From Paenibacillus sp. JZ16 (GTDB taxonomy: Bacteria > Bacillota > Bacilli > Paenibacillales > Paenibacillaceae), in the NCBI RefSeq assembly GCF_015326965.1, contig NZ_CP017659.1, positions 4,220,501 to 4,284,500 on the forward strand: DNA of 64,000 bases, written 5' to 3'. The translations under genes and the position numbers were made by a program. The notes under the pieces were generated by a model, which did not search any database, was not told the origin of the DNA, and saw only the letters and a program-made list of their open reading frames with translations. Positions 63,665-64,000 of this stretch are shown here, piece by piece; positions within the stretch are counted from its first letter, which is position 1; each line of letters begins with the position of its first letter.

Positions 63665-64000
63665 TCAATTGTTTTGATCATTGATTTCCCGCCTGATAAT
63701 GGGGAGCGTTAATCGAAACGCCCGAATTTCCAAAAATGTTAATTTGAGCTGGAATCCCACAATGCTTCTAAGGCTTCGATTAGCGCTGAAACCGCCATTC
63801 ATGCCAAGACGATGCATAATATACTTCGTGCGGCGGACATGAAATAAATTGGTTATGATCATAAAAGATTTTAGCTGGTACTGCTCCATCAATTGCTTGC
63901 TAAAGATTAAATTCTGAACGGTGTTGTGTGACTTGTCTTCTTTTAATACTCTTTTCGCCGGAACGCCTTTCTCAACCAGATACTTCTTCATTAGCTCTGC
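63665..64000 (-). CDS. DUF218 (YdcF/ElyC/SanA-like) membrane-envelope protein, 5' end outside window
   Basis: The frame is open to the window edge, so the true start lies beyond base 64000. Visible part shows the DUF218 motif set: KKYLVEKGVP, EDKSHNTVQNL (conserved Ser/Asn) and FMIITNLFHVRR. The family is linked to envelope polysaccharide or peptidoglycan processes; the reaction is unknown. Confidence 0.85.
   Translation of the reverse strand, partial: AELMKKYLVEKGVPAKRVLKEDKSHNTVQNLIFSKQLMEQYQLKSFMIITNLFHVRRTKYIMHRLGMNGGFSANRSLRSIVGFQLKLTFLEIRAFRLTLPIIRREINDQNN

Overview
The window looks like chromosomal DNA from a Paenibacillus-type Bacillota. Ribosome-binding sites are strong AGGAGG-like sequences, GTG and TTG starts are frequent, rho-independent terminators separate most units, and the surface-protein families (SLH anchors, sortase B, FIVAR, CBM56) are those of this group. 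The species call is inference from gene content; no rRNA or tRNA gene is present.

Left part (1-16.9 kb). The 3' part of a secreted GH16 beta-1,3-glucanase is followed by a Mga-like regulator and a compact plus-strand nucleoside uptake and salvage operon: a DeoD-like phosphorylase, a four-gene ECF transporter and two nucleoside hydrolases. The phosphorylase lacks both expected base-protonating residues. Then come a UDG-superfamily protein (minus strand), a BcrAB/NatAB-type ABC transporter with its two-component system, an AAC(3)-family acetyltransferase, and a TetR/MFS efflux pair.

Middle part (17-30.7 kb). A minus-strand ydaJ-ydaK-ydaM-like operon for a c-di-GMP-controlled exopolysaccharide includes a degenerate GGDEF protein that keeps the c-di-GMP I-site and a 47-aa membrane protein overlapping the glycosyltransferase start. 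It is followed by small regulators, a TMEM175-like channel, a two-component system with a serine hydrolase, an SRPBCC protein beside a MerR remnant, a frameshifted alpha/beta hydrolase facing a MarR gene with two perfect operators, an XRE regulator and an aldo-keto reductase.

Right part (30.9-64 kb, all minus strand). This is a cell-surface island: sortase B with a 2143-aa Cna-B-type substrate, SecA2, an ABC-2 exporter, a regulator fusing a Walker-less ABC ATPase-like domain to LytTR, a 2256-aa SLH-anchored adhesin, and a 2024-aa secreted protein joining PHP and metallophosphoesterase domains to GLUG repeats. The adhesin leader contains a c-di-GMP-I (GEMM) riboswitch followed by mutually exclusive antiterminator and terminator hairpins. 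About 200 bp further upstream is a ~95-bp promoter-like element that recurs upstream of the ydaJKM-like operon 30 kb away. The window therefore appears to hold a small c-di-GMP regulon in which exopolysaccharide is controlled through a receptor protein and an adhesin through RNA, both possibly from related promoters. The right end has a sugar ABC operon (binding protein, two permeases, HAD phosphatase, SGNH esterase) interrupted by an intergenic repeat, and a DUF218 gene cut by the window edge.
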